A stretch of DNA of 64,000 nt from an uncultured Bacteroidia bacterium (GTDB lineage Bacteria > Bacteroidota > Bacteroidia > Bacteroidales > UBA932). The position numbers were made by a program, and so were the translations under genes. The notes beneath the pieces are model-generated. The model did no database searches and had not been told where the DNA came from. It was given only the letters and a program-made list of their open reading frames with translations. The stretch covers positions 1-64,000 of the forward strand of contig CACYGI010000001.1 in NCBI GenBank assembly GCA_902773925.1, written 5' to 3'. Shown piece by piece: positions 8,548 through 17,199 of this stretch (positions within the stretch are counted from its first letter, which is position 1; every line of letters begins with the position of its first letter).

Positions 8548-9267
8548 TCAGACAAATTTGAGGTATACGGCCGAGGTTGCAACCAGAGCTGCGGTCTCGA
8601 TGCGAAGGCGGCTCTCTCCCAGCGAAACTATCTGCCAGCCGAGGCTCACTGCAAGCGCTATCTCGTCGTGCGAAAAATCACCTTCGGGACCTATCATCAC
8701 CGTAATGTCGCGCTGACTGTCGCAGAGCGCCTCGGTCAGCGGGATCTTGGCCGCGCCCAGATCCGCCGTATCGCCGCAGTAGCAGATAAAACGGCCTCCG
8801 CCGCGCACCGAGGAGAGGAAATCGCGGACACCGATCGCGGGATGCAGCAGGGGAAGCGCAGCCTTGTGCGACTGCTTTGCCGAGGATACGATCAGCCGCT
8901 CTATGCGGTCGCCCTTGAAGACGCGGCGCTCCGAATAGTCTCCGAAGAGCGGGGTAATCTCATCCACGCCTATCTCCGTGGCCTTGGCGGCAAACCACTC
9001 GAAACGTTCGGGATTTTTGGGCGGGGCGACTGCCATGTGAAGATGGTAGGGATGCGAACCGTAACCCTCGACCACCTCAAGCACTTCGAACTGAAGGCCT
9101 GCCGGATCGGCCTTAAGGATGCGGCAGCGGTAGAGGCAGCCCGCTCCGTCAACGATGCTAATCTGATCCCCCTCGCGGTGCCGGAGCACCCTGATGCAGT
9201 GCGCGGACTCCTGACTGTCCAGCATCCGTCCGCCTGAGGCTATATCGCGCGAATAAAAGAGTTCCAT
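8548..9267 (-). CDS. rsmE: 16S rRNA (uracil(1498)-N3)-methyltransferase RsmE
   Basis: 239 residues from MELFYSRDI. It methylates N3 of U1498 in 16S rRNA using S-adenosylmethionine. The N-terminal PUA-like part carries SAHCIRVLRHREGD. The C-terminal SPOUT trefoil knot shows the signature MIGPEGDFSHDEI and the SRLRIETAAL end motif. Length is normal for the family. An upstream in-frame ATG would start in front of the likely transcription start (TAACTTTG at 9286), so the internal ATG is preferred. Monocistronic, divergent from the peptidase gene. Confidence 0.92.
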   Translation of the reverse strand: MELFYSRDIASGGRMLDSQESAHCIRVLRHREGDQISIVDGAGCLYRCRILKADPAGLQFEVLEVVEGYGSHPYHLHMAVAPPKNPERFEWFAAKATEIGVDEITPLFGDYSERRVFKGDRIERLIVSSAKQSHKAALPLLHPAIGVRDFLSSVRGGGRFICYCGDTADLGAAKIPLTEALCDSQRDITVMIGPEGDFSHDEIALAVSLGWQIVSLGESRLRIETAALVATSAVYLKFV

Positions 9268-9285
9268 TTGCTTGCTATGTGCATC

Positions 9286-9293
9286 CAAAGTTA
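9286..9293 (-). promoter_or_regulatory. Putative -7 element of rsmE
   Basis: Minus-strand TAACTTTG fits TAnnTTTG. No clear -33 TTG at 19-21 nt. It supports the internal rsmE start. Confidence 0.45.
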
Positions 9294-9304
9294 ATAAAAA
9301 ATCC

Positions 9305-9312
9305 TATCTTTG
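9305..9312 (+). promoter_or_regulatory. Putative -7 element of the S9 peptidase gene
   Basis: TATCTTTG fits TAnnTTTG and predicts a leader of about 20 nt before the ATG. No clear -33 element. Confidence 0.5.
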
Positions 9313-9341
9313 AGGTTCAGACAACTATTCACTAAACCGAT

Positions 9342-11846
9342 ATGAAAAAACTCCTGACACTCTGTCTCGGATTACTGGCAGCAGGGCTTGTTTTCGCCCA
9401 GGAAAAGCCCGTTACCGAGCCCAACTATGAACTTGCCGAGCAGTTTACGGCAAAGAAAGTCTCCAACATGGTCTTCTCGCTGGCCGTAAGGCCCAACTGG
9501 TTCCGCGATTCGGACCGCTTCTGGTATCAGTGGAAAGACTCCGAAGGCACCCAATATTACGTCGTTGACGCGACAAAGGGCACCCGCCAGCCGATTTTTG
9601 ATATGGAGAGCCTCGCTATGCAGCTCACCGAGATTGTCAAAGACCCCTTCGACGCAAAGCACATCCCCATCGCCAAGCTCAAGCTCGTAGATGACAAGAC
9701 ATTCACCTTCGAGATAAAGAGCACCGAGAAAGTGGAGAAGAAAGACAAGAAAAAGGACAAGGAAGAGGTAAATGGCGAGGAAAAGGATAAATCGAACAAG
9801 CCTGCCAAGAAAGAGAAGGAAAACAAGATTTTCCGTTTCGAATATGACCTTGCGACACATAAGCTCAAGGATGTCACCGAGAATGAAGAGAAGAAGGATT
9901 ACCCTGCCTGGGCATCCATCTCTCCCGACGGCACGAAAGCCGTCTATTGCAAGAATTACGACCTCTACTGGATGGACATCGAGGACATCCGCAAGCTGAT
10001 GGAGGACGATAAGGATTCTACCGTCGTCGATCACCGCATCACCGAAGACGGCAATTCCGACTTCTACTATGCCGGCAGCGACTATCGCGGCCCCAAGTTC
10101 AAGGATTCGACCTCGCGTTATCACGCCACAGGCTACTGGGCTCCCGACTCCCGCCATTTCGCCACCTTCAAGATCGATATGCACGCCGTCAAGGAGCTCT
10201 GGGTCATCAATTCCGTGACCTCTCCCCGTCCGACCCTCGAGACATACAAGTACCAGATGCCCGGCGAGCCCGGCCCCACCTCCCAACTGTATGTGTTCGA
10301 CACAGGCGACTGGAGTTCCAGGACCTACGATATCGCAGCATTCAAGGATCAGTCCGTCGATATCCTCGGCGCACCCGCCAAGAACCGTGACGTCTATGAC
10401 GATTACCGCAAGATCATCTGGCTCGGCGACAACGACAGGTTCTATATCACCCGCCAGAGCCGCGACCAGAAGCGTCTCGACCTCTGCAGGATCGACCTTG
10501 ACCAGGAAAAGGCCGTAACGATCGTCGAGGAACGCCTCAACACTTACGTCGAATCCCGCCAGCCCCGCTTTACCGCGGACGGCGGTGAGTTCTTCTGGTG
10601 GAGCGAGCGCAACGGCTGGGCTAACATCTATCGCTACGGCGCAGAGGGCACGCTCAAGAATGTCGTGGCCGGCGGCGCATTCCACGTCGAGGATATCCTT
10701 GCAGTGGACGAAAAGACACGCACGGTATTCTTCCTCGCAATGGGCGTGGACAAGGATGAGAATCCTTACAACGGCCACGTCTATCGCGTCGGATTTGACG
10801 GCAGCGGCCTCAGGCGCATTGACGGCATTAAGAGAGCCGGAGAAGACCCCTGCAACGCTACGGTCAACAGTTTCAGCGATGACGCCAAATACTTCGTCAC
10901 GACTTATTCGCGCGTGGACTGCGCACCCCGGGTCGATCTGTACGACCAGAACGGACGCAAGGTCCTCGACCTGGAGGAGGCTGACTTCTCGCTGCTCCTC
11001 GCAGCCGGATACCAGTTCCCCACCCCGTTCAAGGTCAAGGCTGCCGACGGCATAACCGACCTCTACGGCTATATGTACAAGCCCTTCGATTTCGACCCCA
11101 ACAAGAAGTACCCTATCATCGATTACGTATATCCCGGTCCGCAGGTCGAGGGCAATTCAGAAGCCTGGAGCAGCGGATTCCTGCGCAAGGACCGCCTCGC
11201 ACAGATCGGCTTTATCGTCATCACGGTCGGCAACCGCGGCGGTCACCCCAACCGTTCCAAGTGGTACCACAACTTCGGCTACGGCAACCTCCGCGATTAT
11301 GGTCTGGAAGACCAGAAATATGCCATCCAGCAGCTTGCTTCACGCTATCCGTGGATCGATGCGACCCGCGTCGGCATCCACGGCCACAGCGGCGGCGGCT
11401 TTATGTCCACGGCGGCCATCCTCAAGTATCCCGATTTCTTCAAGGTAGCGGTCTCCTGCGCCGGCAACCACGACAACAGTATGTACAACCGCTGGTGGAG
11501 CGAGCAGCATCACGGAGTGCTCGAAGAGATTACGGCGGCGGGCGACACTACGTTCAAGTACAGCATCGACAAGAATCAGGATCTGGCACGCAACCTTAAG
11601 GGCCACCTGATGCTGGTTCACGGCGACATCGACGACAACGTACACCCTGGCAATTCGATCCGCGTGGTCGATGCCCTGATCAAGGCCAACAAGCGCTTCG
11701 ATATGCTCATTCTCCCCGGCCAGAGACACGGCTTCGGCTCGATGAACGAGTATTTCTTCTGGCGTCTGGCAGATTATTTCAGCGAATGGCTGCTTGGCAG
11801 CTCCAAGCGCGAGCAGACCGATATCACGGAGATGAACAACGACTGA
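9342..11846 (+). CDS. S9 family serine peptidase (DPP IV / prolyl oligopeptidase type)
   Basis: 834 residues with a Sec signal peptide (cleavage near LVFAQ), so probably periplasmic. Residues ~80-560 form a DPP IV-like beta-propeller; the last ~230 are an alpha/beta hydrolase. The catalytic Ser lies in HGHSGGGF, the Asp in HGDIDDNV and the His in GQRHGFGS. The family removes N-terminal dipeptides or cleaves peptides after Pro or Ala. An unusual Lys/Glu-rich insertion at about residues 127-165 interrupts the propeller. A strong terminator follows. Exact substrate preference is not decidable. Confidence 0.88.
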   Translation: MKKLLTLCLGLLAAGLVFAQEKPVTEPNYELAEQFTAKKVSNMVFSLAVRPNWFRDSDRFWYQWKDSEGTQYYVVDATKGTRQPIFDMESLAMQLTEIVKDPFDAKHIPIAKLKLVDDKTFTFEIKSTEKVEKKDKKKDKEEVNGEEKDKSNKPAKKEKENKIFRFEYDLATHKLKDVTENEEKKDYPAWASISPDGTKAVYCKNYDLYWMDIEDIRKLMEDDKDSTVVDHRITEDGNSDFYYAGSDYRGPKFKDSTSRYHATGYWAPDSRHFATFKIDMHAVKELWVINSVTSPRPTLETYKYQMPGEPGPTSQLYVFDTGDWSSRTYDIAAFKDQSVDILGAPAKNRDVYDDYRKIIWLGDNDRFYITRQSRDQKRLDLCRIDLDQEKAVTIVEERLNTYVESRQPRFTADGGEFFWWSERNGWANIYRYGAEGTLKNVVAGGAFHVEDILAVDEKTRTVFFLAMGVDKDENPYNGHVYRVGFDGSGLRRIDGIKRAGEDPCNATVNSFSDDAKYFVTTYSRVDCAPRVDLYDQNGRKVLDLEEADFSLLLAAGYQFPTPFKVKAADGITDLYGYMYKPFDFDPNKKYPIIDYVYPGPQVEGNSEAWSSGFLRKDRLAQIGFIVITVGNRGGHPNRSKWYHNFGYGNLRDYGLEDQKYAIQQLASRYPWIDATRVGIHGHSGGGFMSTAAILKYPDFFKVAVSCAGNHDNSMYNRWWSEQHHGVLEEITAAGDTTFKYSIDKNQDLARNLKGHLMLVHGDIDDNVHPGNSIRVVDALIKANKRFDMLILPGQRHGFGSMNEYFFWRLADYFSEWLLGSSKREQTDITEMNND

Positions 11847-11883
11847 AAAGGCCTCTGACGCAGATCCGTTCTGCATCGAAAGT

Positions 11884-11924
11884 AAAACCGATTTCCGGCG
11901 ATTTTGCCGGGAATCGGTTTTTCT
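11884..11924 (+). terminator. Rho-independent terminator of the S9 peptidase gene
   Basis: A 15-bp stem with one mismatch (AAACCGATTTCCGGC pairing with GCCGGGAATCGGTTT) around a 5-6 nt loop, followed by TTTTTCTTTC. Confidence 0.88.
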
Positions 11925-11969
11925 TTCATCCGCTTTTTGCCGTAGCGATCAAAGCCTTCGGCGGCGGAT

Positions 11970-11977
11970 TATATTTG
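11970..11977 (+). promoter_or_regulatory. Putative -7 element of the YifB gene
   Basis: TATATTTG lies 15 nt before the ATG, implying a leader of under 10 nt. Confidence 0.5.
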
Positions 11978-11992
11978 CCGCAAAAAAAGACT

Positions 11993-13543
11993 ATGATCGT
12001 CAAGACATTTTGCGCCACGTGCATAGGCATAGAGGCGGTCACGGTGGCCGTGGAGGCGGACATCTCGCCCGGCATCGGGATACATCTGGTGGGACTGCCG
12101 GACGTGGCCGTGCGCGAAAGCCTGCTTCGCGTCACCACCGCCCTGCTGAGCTACGGATTCCGCATCCCGGGGCGCCGCATCGTCCTCAACCTGGCGCCCG
12201 CGGACCTGCGAAAGGAAGGCTCGTCGTATGACCTGGCCATCGCCATTTCGCTGCTTGCAGCATCCGAACAGGCCTTCCTGCCCCGCTGCGGAGAATTCAT
12301 CCTGCTTGGCGAACTCGCGCTGGACGGACGCATCCGCAGGTGCCGGGGCGTGCTGCCCATAGCCTCGCACGCGATCGAATGCGGATTCGGAGGATGCATC
12401 GTACCGGCAGAAGATGCGCCTCAGGCCGCAGACCTCAAAGGCCTTACGCTCTATGGCGTATCGACGCTCGCGGACGTGCTGGACATCCTCGGCGGGCAGA
12501 GGGACGTAAGCCACCTGCGTGTGACGGCCGAAGGCCTCTCGCGCAGCCATAAAGAGCAACCTGCCGGCCCGCAACCGGTAGATTTCATGGAGGTCAAGGG
12601 ACAGAAAGCCGCCCGCCGCGGTATGGAGATCGCCGCCGCAGGAGGGCACAATCTCATCCTGATCGGGCCGCCGGGCAGCGGCAAATCGTTGATGGCGAGC
12701 TGCCTGCCCTCGATCCTGCCTCCGATGGGACGCGAAGAGTCCATCGAGACCAGCAAGATATACTCCGTTGCAGGAGTCGATACGGGCAGCATCGGCCTTA
12801 TGACGCGCCGACCGTTCCGCGCTCCGCATCACAGCGCCAGCCTCGTTGCCCTGATCGGCGGAGGAGCCCGCATTTCGCCCGGCGAAATATCGCTCGCACA
12901 CAACGGGGTGCTCTATCTAGACGAGATGGTGCAGTTCGGACGCTCGTCGCTCGATGCCCTGCGCCAGCCTGTCGAAGACGGGCACGTGACGATCTCCAGG
13001 GCGCGCTACCGCTGCACGTTTCCATCCTCATTTATGCTCATAGCATCGATGAATCCCTGCCCCTGCGGCTATCGCGGGGACGGCACCGGGCGCTGCCAGT
13101 GCACCCCGAGCCAGGTCGAGAAATATATGGGCAAGGTATCCGGACCGATGATGGACCGCATTGACATGCATATTTTCGTCGAATCGGTACCGGCTACGGA
13201 CCTTGTCAAAGGCGGGGACAGGGAATGCAGCGCGGACATAGCCGCGCGCGTGCTGGAAGCGCGCAGGATTCAGCAGAAGCGATTCGAGGGGACGGGCATT
13301 TTCACCAATGCGCAGATGAATGCGACAATGATCCGCAAGATCTGCAAACTGGGCAGCAGCGAAACGGATTTCCTCGAAGCGGCAATCGTCCGCCTCAACC
13401 TGTCGGCGCGCGCATTCAGCCGTATCCTGAAGCTGTCACGGACCATAGCCGACCTTGCTGCAAGCACCGATATCGGCCTGCAGCATCTGGCAGAGGCCTT
13501 CCAGTACAGGAGCCTTGACCGGAAGAGTCTCGTGGACTTATAA
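11993..13543 (+). CDS. YifB/ComM family Mg chelatase-like AAA ATPase
   Basis: 516 residues. The start MIVKTFCATCIGIEA matches the usual N-terminus; the longer frame runs back into the upstream terminator. It has an N-terminal Lon-protease-like S5 fold domain (~1-165), an AAA+ core with Walker A GPPGSGKS and Walker B VLYLDEM, the family motif PFRAPHHSAS, a Cys-containing NPCPCGY segment and a C-terminal Mg-chelatase domain. Relatives (ComM) act as hexameric helicases in branch migration during natural transformation. No other competence gene is nearby. Convergent with the SLC13 gene, 14 nt apart. Confidence 0.9.
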   Translation: MIVKTFCATCIGIEAVTVAVEADISPGIGIHLVGLPDVAVRESLLRVTTALLSYGFRIPGRRIVLNLAPADLRKEGSSYDLAIAISLLAASEQAFLPRCGEFILLGELALDGRIRRCRGVLPIASHAIECGFGGCIVPAEDAPQAADLKGLTLYGVSTLADVLDILGGQRDVSHLRVTAEGLSRSHKEQPAGPQPVDFMEVKGQKAARRGMEIAAAGGHNLILIGPPGSGKSLMASCLPSILPPMGREESIETSKIYSVAGVDTGSIGLMTRRPFRAPHHSASLVALIGGGARISPGEISLAHNGVLYLDEMVQFGRSSLDALRQPVEDGHVTISRARYRCTFPSSFMLIASMNPCPCGYRGDGTGRCQCTPSQVEKYMGKVSGPMMDRIDMHIFVESVPATDLVKGGDRECSADIAARVLEARRIQQKRFEGTGIFTNAQMNATMIRKICKLGSSETDFLEAAIVRLNLSARAFSRILKLSRTIADLAASTDIGLQHLAEAFQYRSLDRKSLVDL

Positions 13544-13557
13544 CCCTTGCGGCAAAA

Positions 13558-15165
13558 TCAGAAAAGTCCCGGAGTGATATTGAGCCACTTCAGGAGAGTC
13601 TGGCCGAAGATAAGGATCAGAATCCAGGAGAATGTCATCATCGTGATACCGAACTTGAAGGCATCCGTCTGGCTGTACTGATTGGTATTGTAGAGAAGTG
13701 CCGCCGGCTTGCTGTTGAAAGGCAGCACGTAGCAGTGCTCTATAAGCATTGCCACCGGCAGGGAAATACTCATCGGCGGGAAATGGAAACGCGACTCCAC
13801 GCCCAGGGCGATAGGTACGAAGACCATCGTGCGGATAGTCTTGCTCTGGAAGACCAGACCCGAATACATCATCAGGAAGGTCAGGATCACATAGAGCACC
13901 CAGAACGGCGTATCGGCGGTGATACCCATCGAGTCAAATGCCGCATTGACCATCGTATTGGGAAGGTCGGTGGCATTCAAGCCGCTGCCGAGAGTATAAG
14001 CGCCGGCCGAGAAAAGCATCAGGTGCCAGGGGATGTCCACGTCATTCCACTTGACCACGCCGATACCCGGAAGCAGGGCGAGGCAGGCGCCTATCAGCGC
14101 CACGATGGTCTCGTCTATATTGTGGAACGTACCCTTGGTAACCCAGAGCACCAGAACGAGCACGAAAATGCCCACTGCCTTCCACTCCGAGGCGGACATC
14201 TTGCCCATCGCCGACAGCTCCTCCTTCAGGCGGTCGATACCGCCTTCAATCTGAGGCTTACGCTCCTCCTTCTTCATCGGGAAGAACACGTACATACCCA
14301 TCAGAAGGCCCACCACCAGGATGATAACGCTCATCGGACCGACCGAAACCAGCCACTCCTTATAGCCGAAACTGCACGAGCCGAGGAAGCCCGCGATCAG
14401 TGAAATGGCCAGCAGGTGCGCCCCGCTGCCGGTGTAGAATGCATTGGCGCCTATATTGACCTGGAAAAGATTCTGTATCACCAGGTTGCGGCCGAAATTA
14501 TTGCGCTGGCCGTTCGAGGCGCCGTAGATGGCGCAGATGACCATAAATATCGGGAGCATTATGGTCGCCTTGACCGTCGTGGCCGAAATAAATGCCGACA
14601 GTATCAGGTTGATCAGCAGGAAACTCCAGAGCACGCTCTTCGCGCTGCGGCCGAACCGGATGACGAAAGCCAGGGCCAGACGCTTCGCAAAACGGGTCTT
14701 GACCAGCATCGAGGCGAGTATGAAGCTCAGGATATTGAGCCACATCACCGGGTGGCCGAGCTGCGCAAGGGCCTCCTTATGCGTGGTGACGTTGAAAAGG
14801 ACCACGCCGAGGATCAGCAGCAGCGAAGTCAGGTAATTGGGGATGGCCTCGGTCATCCACAATATCAGGCTGGCAACGAAAACAGCCAGCATAGCATAAT
14901 TGGCACGGATAAATGCATCGAGGCCGAGGGCGTCAAGCCGCTTCTGCGCCGTGGCCGCCAGCGTACCGGTATCGAGATTGTCGATAAACCCGATATGGCA
15001 GAACCAGCCGATCCATACGAATGCGATAATGGCCAGAGGGCCTCCCAGACGCGCCATCCAAATCTCGAATTTGGATTTCTGCATCTTGGGCAATTTTTCG
15101 ATTTTATAATTATTCATGTCCAGCGGATCATATTCCGCCGCGACAGTCTTGTTATCCATTGCCAT
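13558..15165 (-). CDS. SLC13/DASS family sodium:anion symporter
   Basis: 535 residues from MAMDNKTVAAEYD. A charged N-terminus is followed by about 11-12 membrane segments beginning around residue 45. The FISATTVKATIMLPIF stretch resembles the SxT substrate/sodium-binding hairpin of divalent anion:sodium symporters. The family imports dicarboxylates, citrate, sulfate or, in some members, phosphate; the sequence does not fix the substrate. It sits just past the terminator of the porin/CYTH operon in the same orientation, so some read-through coupling is possible. The start replaces a longer frame that reads back through that terminator. Confidence 0.85.
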   Translation of the reverse strand: MAMDNKTVAAEYDPLDMNNYKIEKLPKMQKSKFEIWMARLGGPLAIIAFVWIGWFCHIGFIDNLDTGTLAATAQKRLDALGLDAFIRANYAMLAVFVASLILWMTEAIPNYLTSLLLILGVVLFNVTTHKEALAQLGHPVMWLNILSFILASMLVKTRFAKRLALAFVIRFGRSAKSVLWSFLLINLILSAFISATTVKATIMLPIFMVICAIYGASNGQRNNFGRNLVIQNLFQVNIGANAFYTGSGAHLLAISLIAGFLGSCSFGYKEWLVSVGPMSVIILVVGLLMGMYVFFPMKKEERKPQIEGGIDRLKEELSAMGKMSASEWKAVGIFVLVLVLWVTKGTFHNIDETIVALIGACLALLPGIGVVKWNDVDIPWHLMLFSAGAYTLGSGLNATDLPNTMVNAAFDSMGITADTPFWVLYVILTFLMMYSGLVFQSKTIRTMVFVPIALGVESRFHFPPMSISLPVAMLIEHCYVLPFNSKPAALLYNTNQYSQTDAFKFGITMMTFSWILILIFGQTLLKWLNITPGLF

Positions 15166-15170
15166 AATGC

Positions 15171-15207
15171 CAAAACAAAGGGATGGCGGGGGAAATCCCG
15201 CCATCCC
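15171..15207 (-). terminator. Rho-independent terminator of the porin/CYTH operon
   Basis: An 11-bp perfect stem (GGGATGGCGGG / CCCGCCATCCC) with a 6-nt loop. On the minus strand it is followed by TTTGTTTTG. Confidence 0.85.
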
Positions 15208-15221
15208 GGGTTAAAGGAATA

Positions 15222-15698
15222 CTATTTCCAATTCTTGTAGGGATTCTTCATCAACATCGAATTGAAGTACTTGGGATCGCCCGTAACCTCCTCTCCAAGC
15301 CAGGCGGGCTTGTCGAAAGGTTCGTTTTCGTCAGCGAGTTCCACTTCGGCGACGGTCAGGCCGTCATTGTCTCCGTAAAACTCATCGACTTCCCAGGTAT
15401 GCTTGCCATCGGTGTTCTTGACCAGGTAGCGGGTCTTGTCGATCACGCCGGGCTCCGCAAGGTCGAGCAGTGCACGCACCTCATCGACGGGAATCTCTTT
15501 CTCCCACTCGAAACGGGCTGCACCGGAAGCGTTGCCTATACCCTTGACCGTGATAAAACCTTTGTCACCCTTGACGCGAATGCGGACGGTCCTTTCGGGA
15601 ACGCTGCAAAGGTAGCCCTGCGTAATGCGGGTAGCCTTGAATGCCTCGGGCTTGAAATCTCCCTTGACCAAGAATTTCTTTTCGATCTCCTGTGCCAT
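15222..15698 (-). CDS. CYTH domain protein, probable inorganic triphosphatase
   Basis: 158 residues. It begins with the CYTH ExExK signature (MAQEIEKKFLV). Ordered basic and acidic strands of the triphosphate tunnel follow: VRIRVKG, FITVKG, FEWEKEIP, KTRYLV, WEVDEFYG and LTVAEVEL. Bacterial proteins of this length commonly hydrolyse inorganic triphosphate to phosphate and pyrophosphate with a divalent metal; CyaB-type adenylate cyclase activity is the alternative. The preceding CYTH-like gene ends 3 nt upstream and the terminator follows, so this is the last gene of the operon. Confidence 0.88.
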   Translation of the reverse strand: MAQEIEKKFLVKGDFKPEAFKATRITQGYLCSVPERTVRIRVKGDKGFITVKGIGNASGAARFEWEKEIPVDEVRALLDLAEPGVIDKTRYLVKNTDGKHTWEVDEFYGDNDGLTVAEVELADENEPFDKPAWLGEEVTGDPKYFNSMLMKNPYKNWK

Positions 15699-15701
15699 GG
15701 C

Positions 15702-16340
15702 TTATTCGTTTGCTAAAGGTTTGTCACTCATACCGATGACGCGCTTGATAGCCTGCAGGTAGTTGATATTCTCAACGCCCTCAAGACCACAGTCGGCGAC
15801 GGTCTTCTTGATATCCTCGATCTCCGTGGATTCGGAATTGATGGTCACCACCTTCGCACCGTTGATCAGGACGTTGCCGACCTCGCAGATGGTGTTGTTG
15901 ACCATATAGCCGAAACGCTGCTTGTGCACGCGGACGGCTGCAAGATCAGGATTGGCCTTGACCATAGCGATAAACTCCTCGTAGGTGTAGGTGTCCTTGG
16001 TCAGCTTGGGCATCTCGACCATGAATGCGGGAAAGACTTCCTTCTCGAGCACTTCGCGCGAAATGGGGAATTCGCCCTTCATCAGGGGGTTCCACTGCTC
16101 GAAGCCGTCCACCGTCTGGACATAGGTCTTGATGTCCATCTTGCCGTTACGGATCTTGGTATTGTTGATATCGTTCTTGGCCGAGATGATGTAGATCTCG
16201 TCGCTCTCGCGCTCCCATACCTTCTCGGGGACTGGGACGGAAAGACGGGCCATACGCTTGTGGGCCTCGCAGAAGCACTGGCCGAAGCTGCGGAATTCGA
16301 AGCGGGGCTTCGATTCCTCGCCAATCTTAAGTTCTGCCAT
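15702..16340 (-). CDS. CYTH-like protein (second tandem triphosphate-tunnel candidate)
   Basis: 212 residues, no signal peptide. Tentatively CYTH-like from the ordered strand motifs PRFEFRSFGQCF, SDEIYIIS, NTKIRNGKMDIKTYVQ, VRVHKQRFGYMV, TICEVGNVLI and VVTINSEST. These resemble basic and acidic tunnel strands, but the canonical ExExK is replaced by RFEFRSF. It sits between a lipoprotein gene (15 nt) and the canonical CYTH gene (3 nt). It may be a divergent triphosphatase or a non-catalytic partner. A profile search against CYTH would settle the assignment. Confidence 0.6.
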   Translation of the reverse strand: MAELKIGEESKPRFEFRSFGQCFCEAHKRMARLSVPVPEKVWERESDEIYIISAKNDINNTKIRNGKMDIKTYVQTVDGFEQWNPLMKGEFPISREVLEKEVFPAFMVEMPKLTKDTYTYEEFIAMVKANPDLAAVRVHKQRFGYMVNNTICEVGNVLINGAKVVTINSESTEIEDIKKTVADCGLEGVENINYLQAIKRVIGMSDKPLANE

Positions 16341-16355
16341 AATAATCGCGATTAA

Positions 16356-17180
16356 TTATTTGACATCAGGATCTTCGGTACCCGTAGAAGCATTCTTGGC
16401 ATTGGCCGTGGGAGCCGCGATCTTCCAGCTGCCGGTGCCGTCGGGAATGCGCTGCCACGAATCGGTGACATTCGGGAGGCTTGCACCCCACTGGCCGTCG
16501 GAGCCCTTCTCGCCCCTCTGGAAGTAGTCGATACGGTTGCCCTTGATGTCAAAGAGCTCTACGATAACGCTCTTCTTGGACGAGAAACCGCTCGAGAATC
16601 CGCGCGGAGTCGTGCCCTTGCCGCCGATGATAGCGAAGTAACCCTTTGCAGGAACGACCTCGCCGTCGATGCCGGTCCAGCAGTTAGCCTCATCCTTGCT
16701 GATGGTAACGCCGGTAAGCTTGATGGGGAAATCGCTGCCGTTGTAGAGCTCGAAGAACTTCTCATTATCTGCGCCTGCACCGTAAACCTCGTTGAGCTTG
16801 AGCTTGCTCCAGTCAGTTGCCGGGTCGCCGACCTTGTATGAGTAGTTGTCGGACTCGGTGGTGAAACCGGCCTCATTGACAACCGTTACGTTGAATGTTA
16901 TCTCCGTGCCGTCAGGCTGTGCGGGAATGGTCGCCTTGAACATCCTGCCGCTGTTGTCCGGAGTCATCGGAAGGGCTGCGTTGCCGTACCTGAGAGTAGC
17001 CGTTGTGATGGCCTGGAGTCCGGAAACCGTAGCCGTGACCTCAACGGGAGTAACGGATGTGGGAGCTTCGGGAGAGAAGACCACGCTTTCTATCTTGGAA
17101 GGACCCTTGAACATTTCATCCTTCACGCATCCTGTAAGAGAGAGGAGCGCCAAAACTGAGATAGCAAGTATCTTTTTCAT
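16356..17180 (-). CDS. Lipoprotein with Ig-like and lamin-tail (LTD) domains
   Basis: 274 residues. Lipobox SLTGC places it on a membrane, probably the outer one. Residues ~28-115 form an Ig-like beta domain (IESVVFSPEAPTSVTPVEVT). Residues ~127-250 match a lamin-tail domain: LKLNEVYGAG, KFFELYNGSDFPIKLTG, VVPAKGYFAII. Such domains occur in secreted bacterial proteins, often beside nucleases or phosphatases, and are thought to bind other molecules. It follows the porin gene by 19 nt, so it may be an accessory surface protein of that porin. Confidence 0.8.
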   Translation of the reverse strand: MKKILAISVLALLSLTGCVKDEMFKGPSKIESVVFSPEAPTSVTPVEVTATVSGLQAITTATLRYGNAALPMTPDNSGRMFKATIPAQPDGTEITFNVTVVNEAGFTTESDNYSYKVGDPATDWSKLKLNEVYGAGADNEKFFELYNGSDFPIKLTGVTISKDEANCWTGIDGEVVPAKGYFAIIGGKGTTPRGFSSGFSSKKSVIVELFDIKGNRIDYFQRGEKGSDGQWGASLPNVTDSWQRIPDGTGSWKIAAPTANAKNASTGTEDPDVK

Positions 17181-17199
17181 AATCGTATCCTTTTACTTA

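Noticed and set aside
9372..10778. A 468-codon open frame opposite the S9 peptidase
   Set aside because: Val/Leu/Asp-rich composition typical of an antisense shadow; the peptidase on the plus strand has all catalytic motifs.
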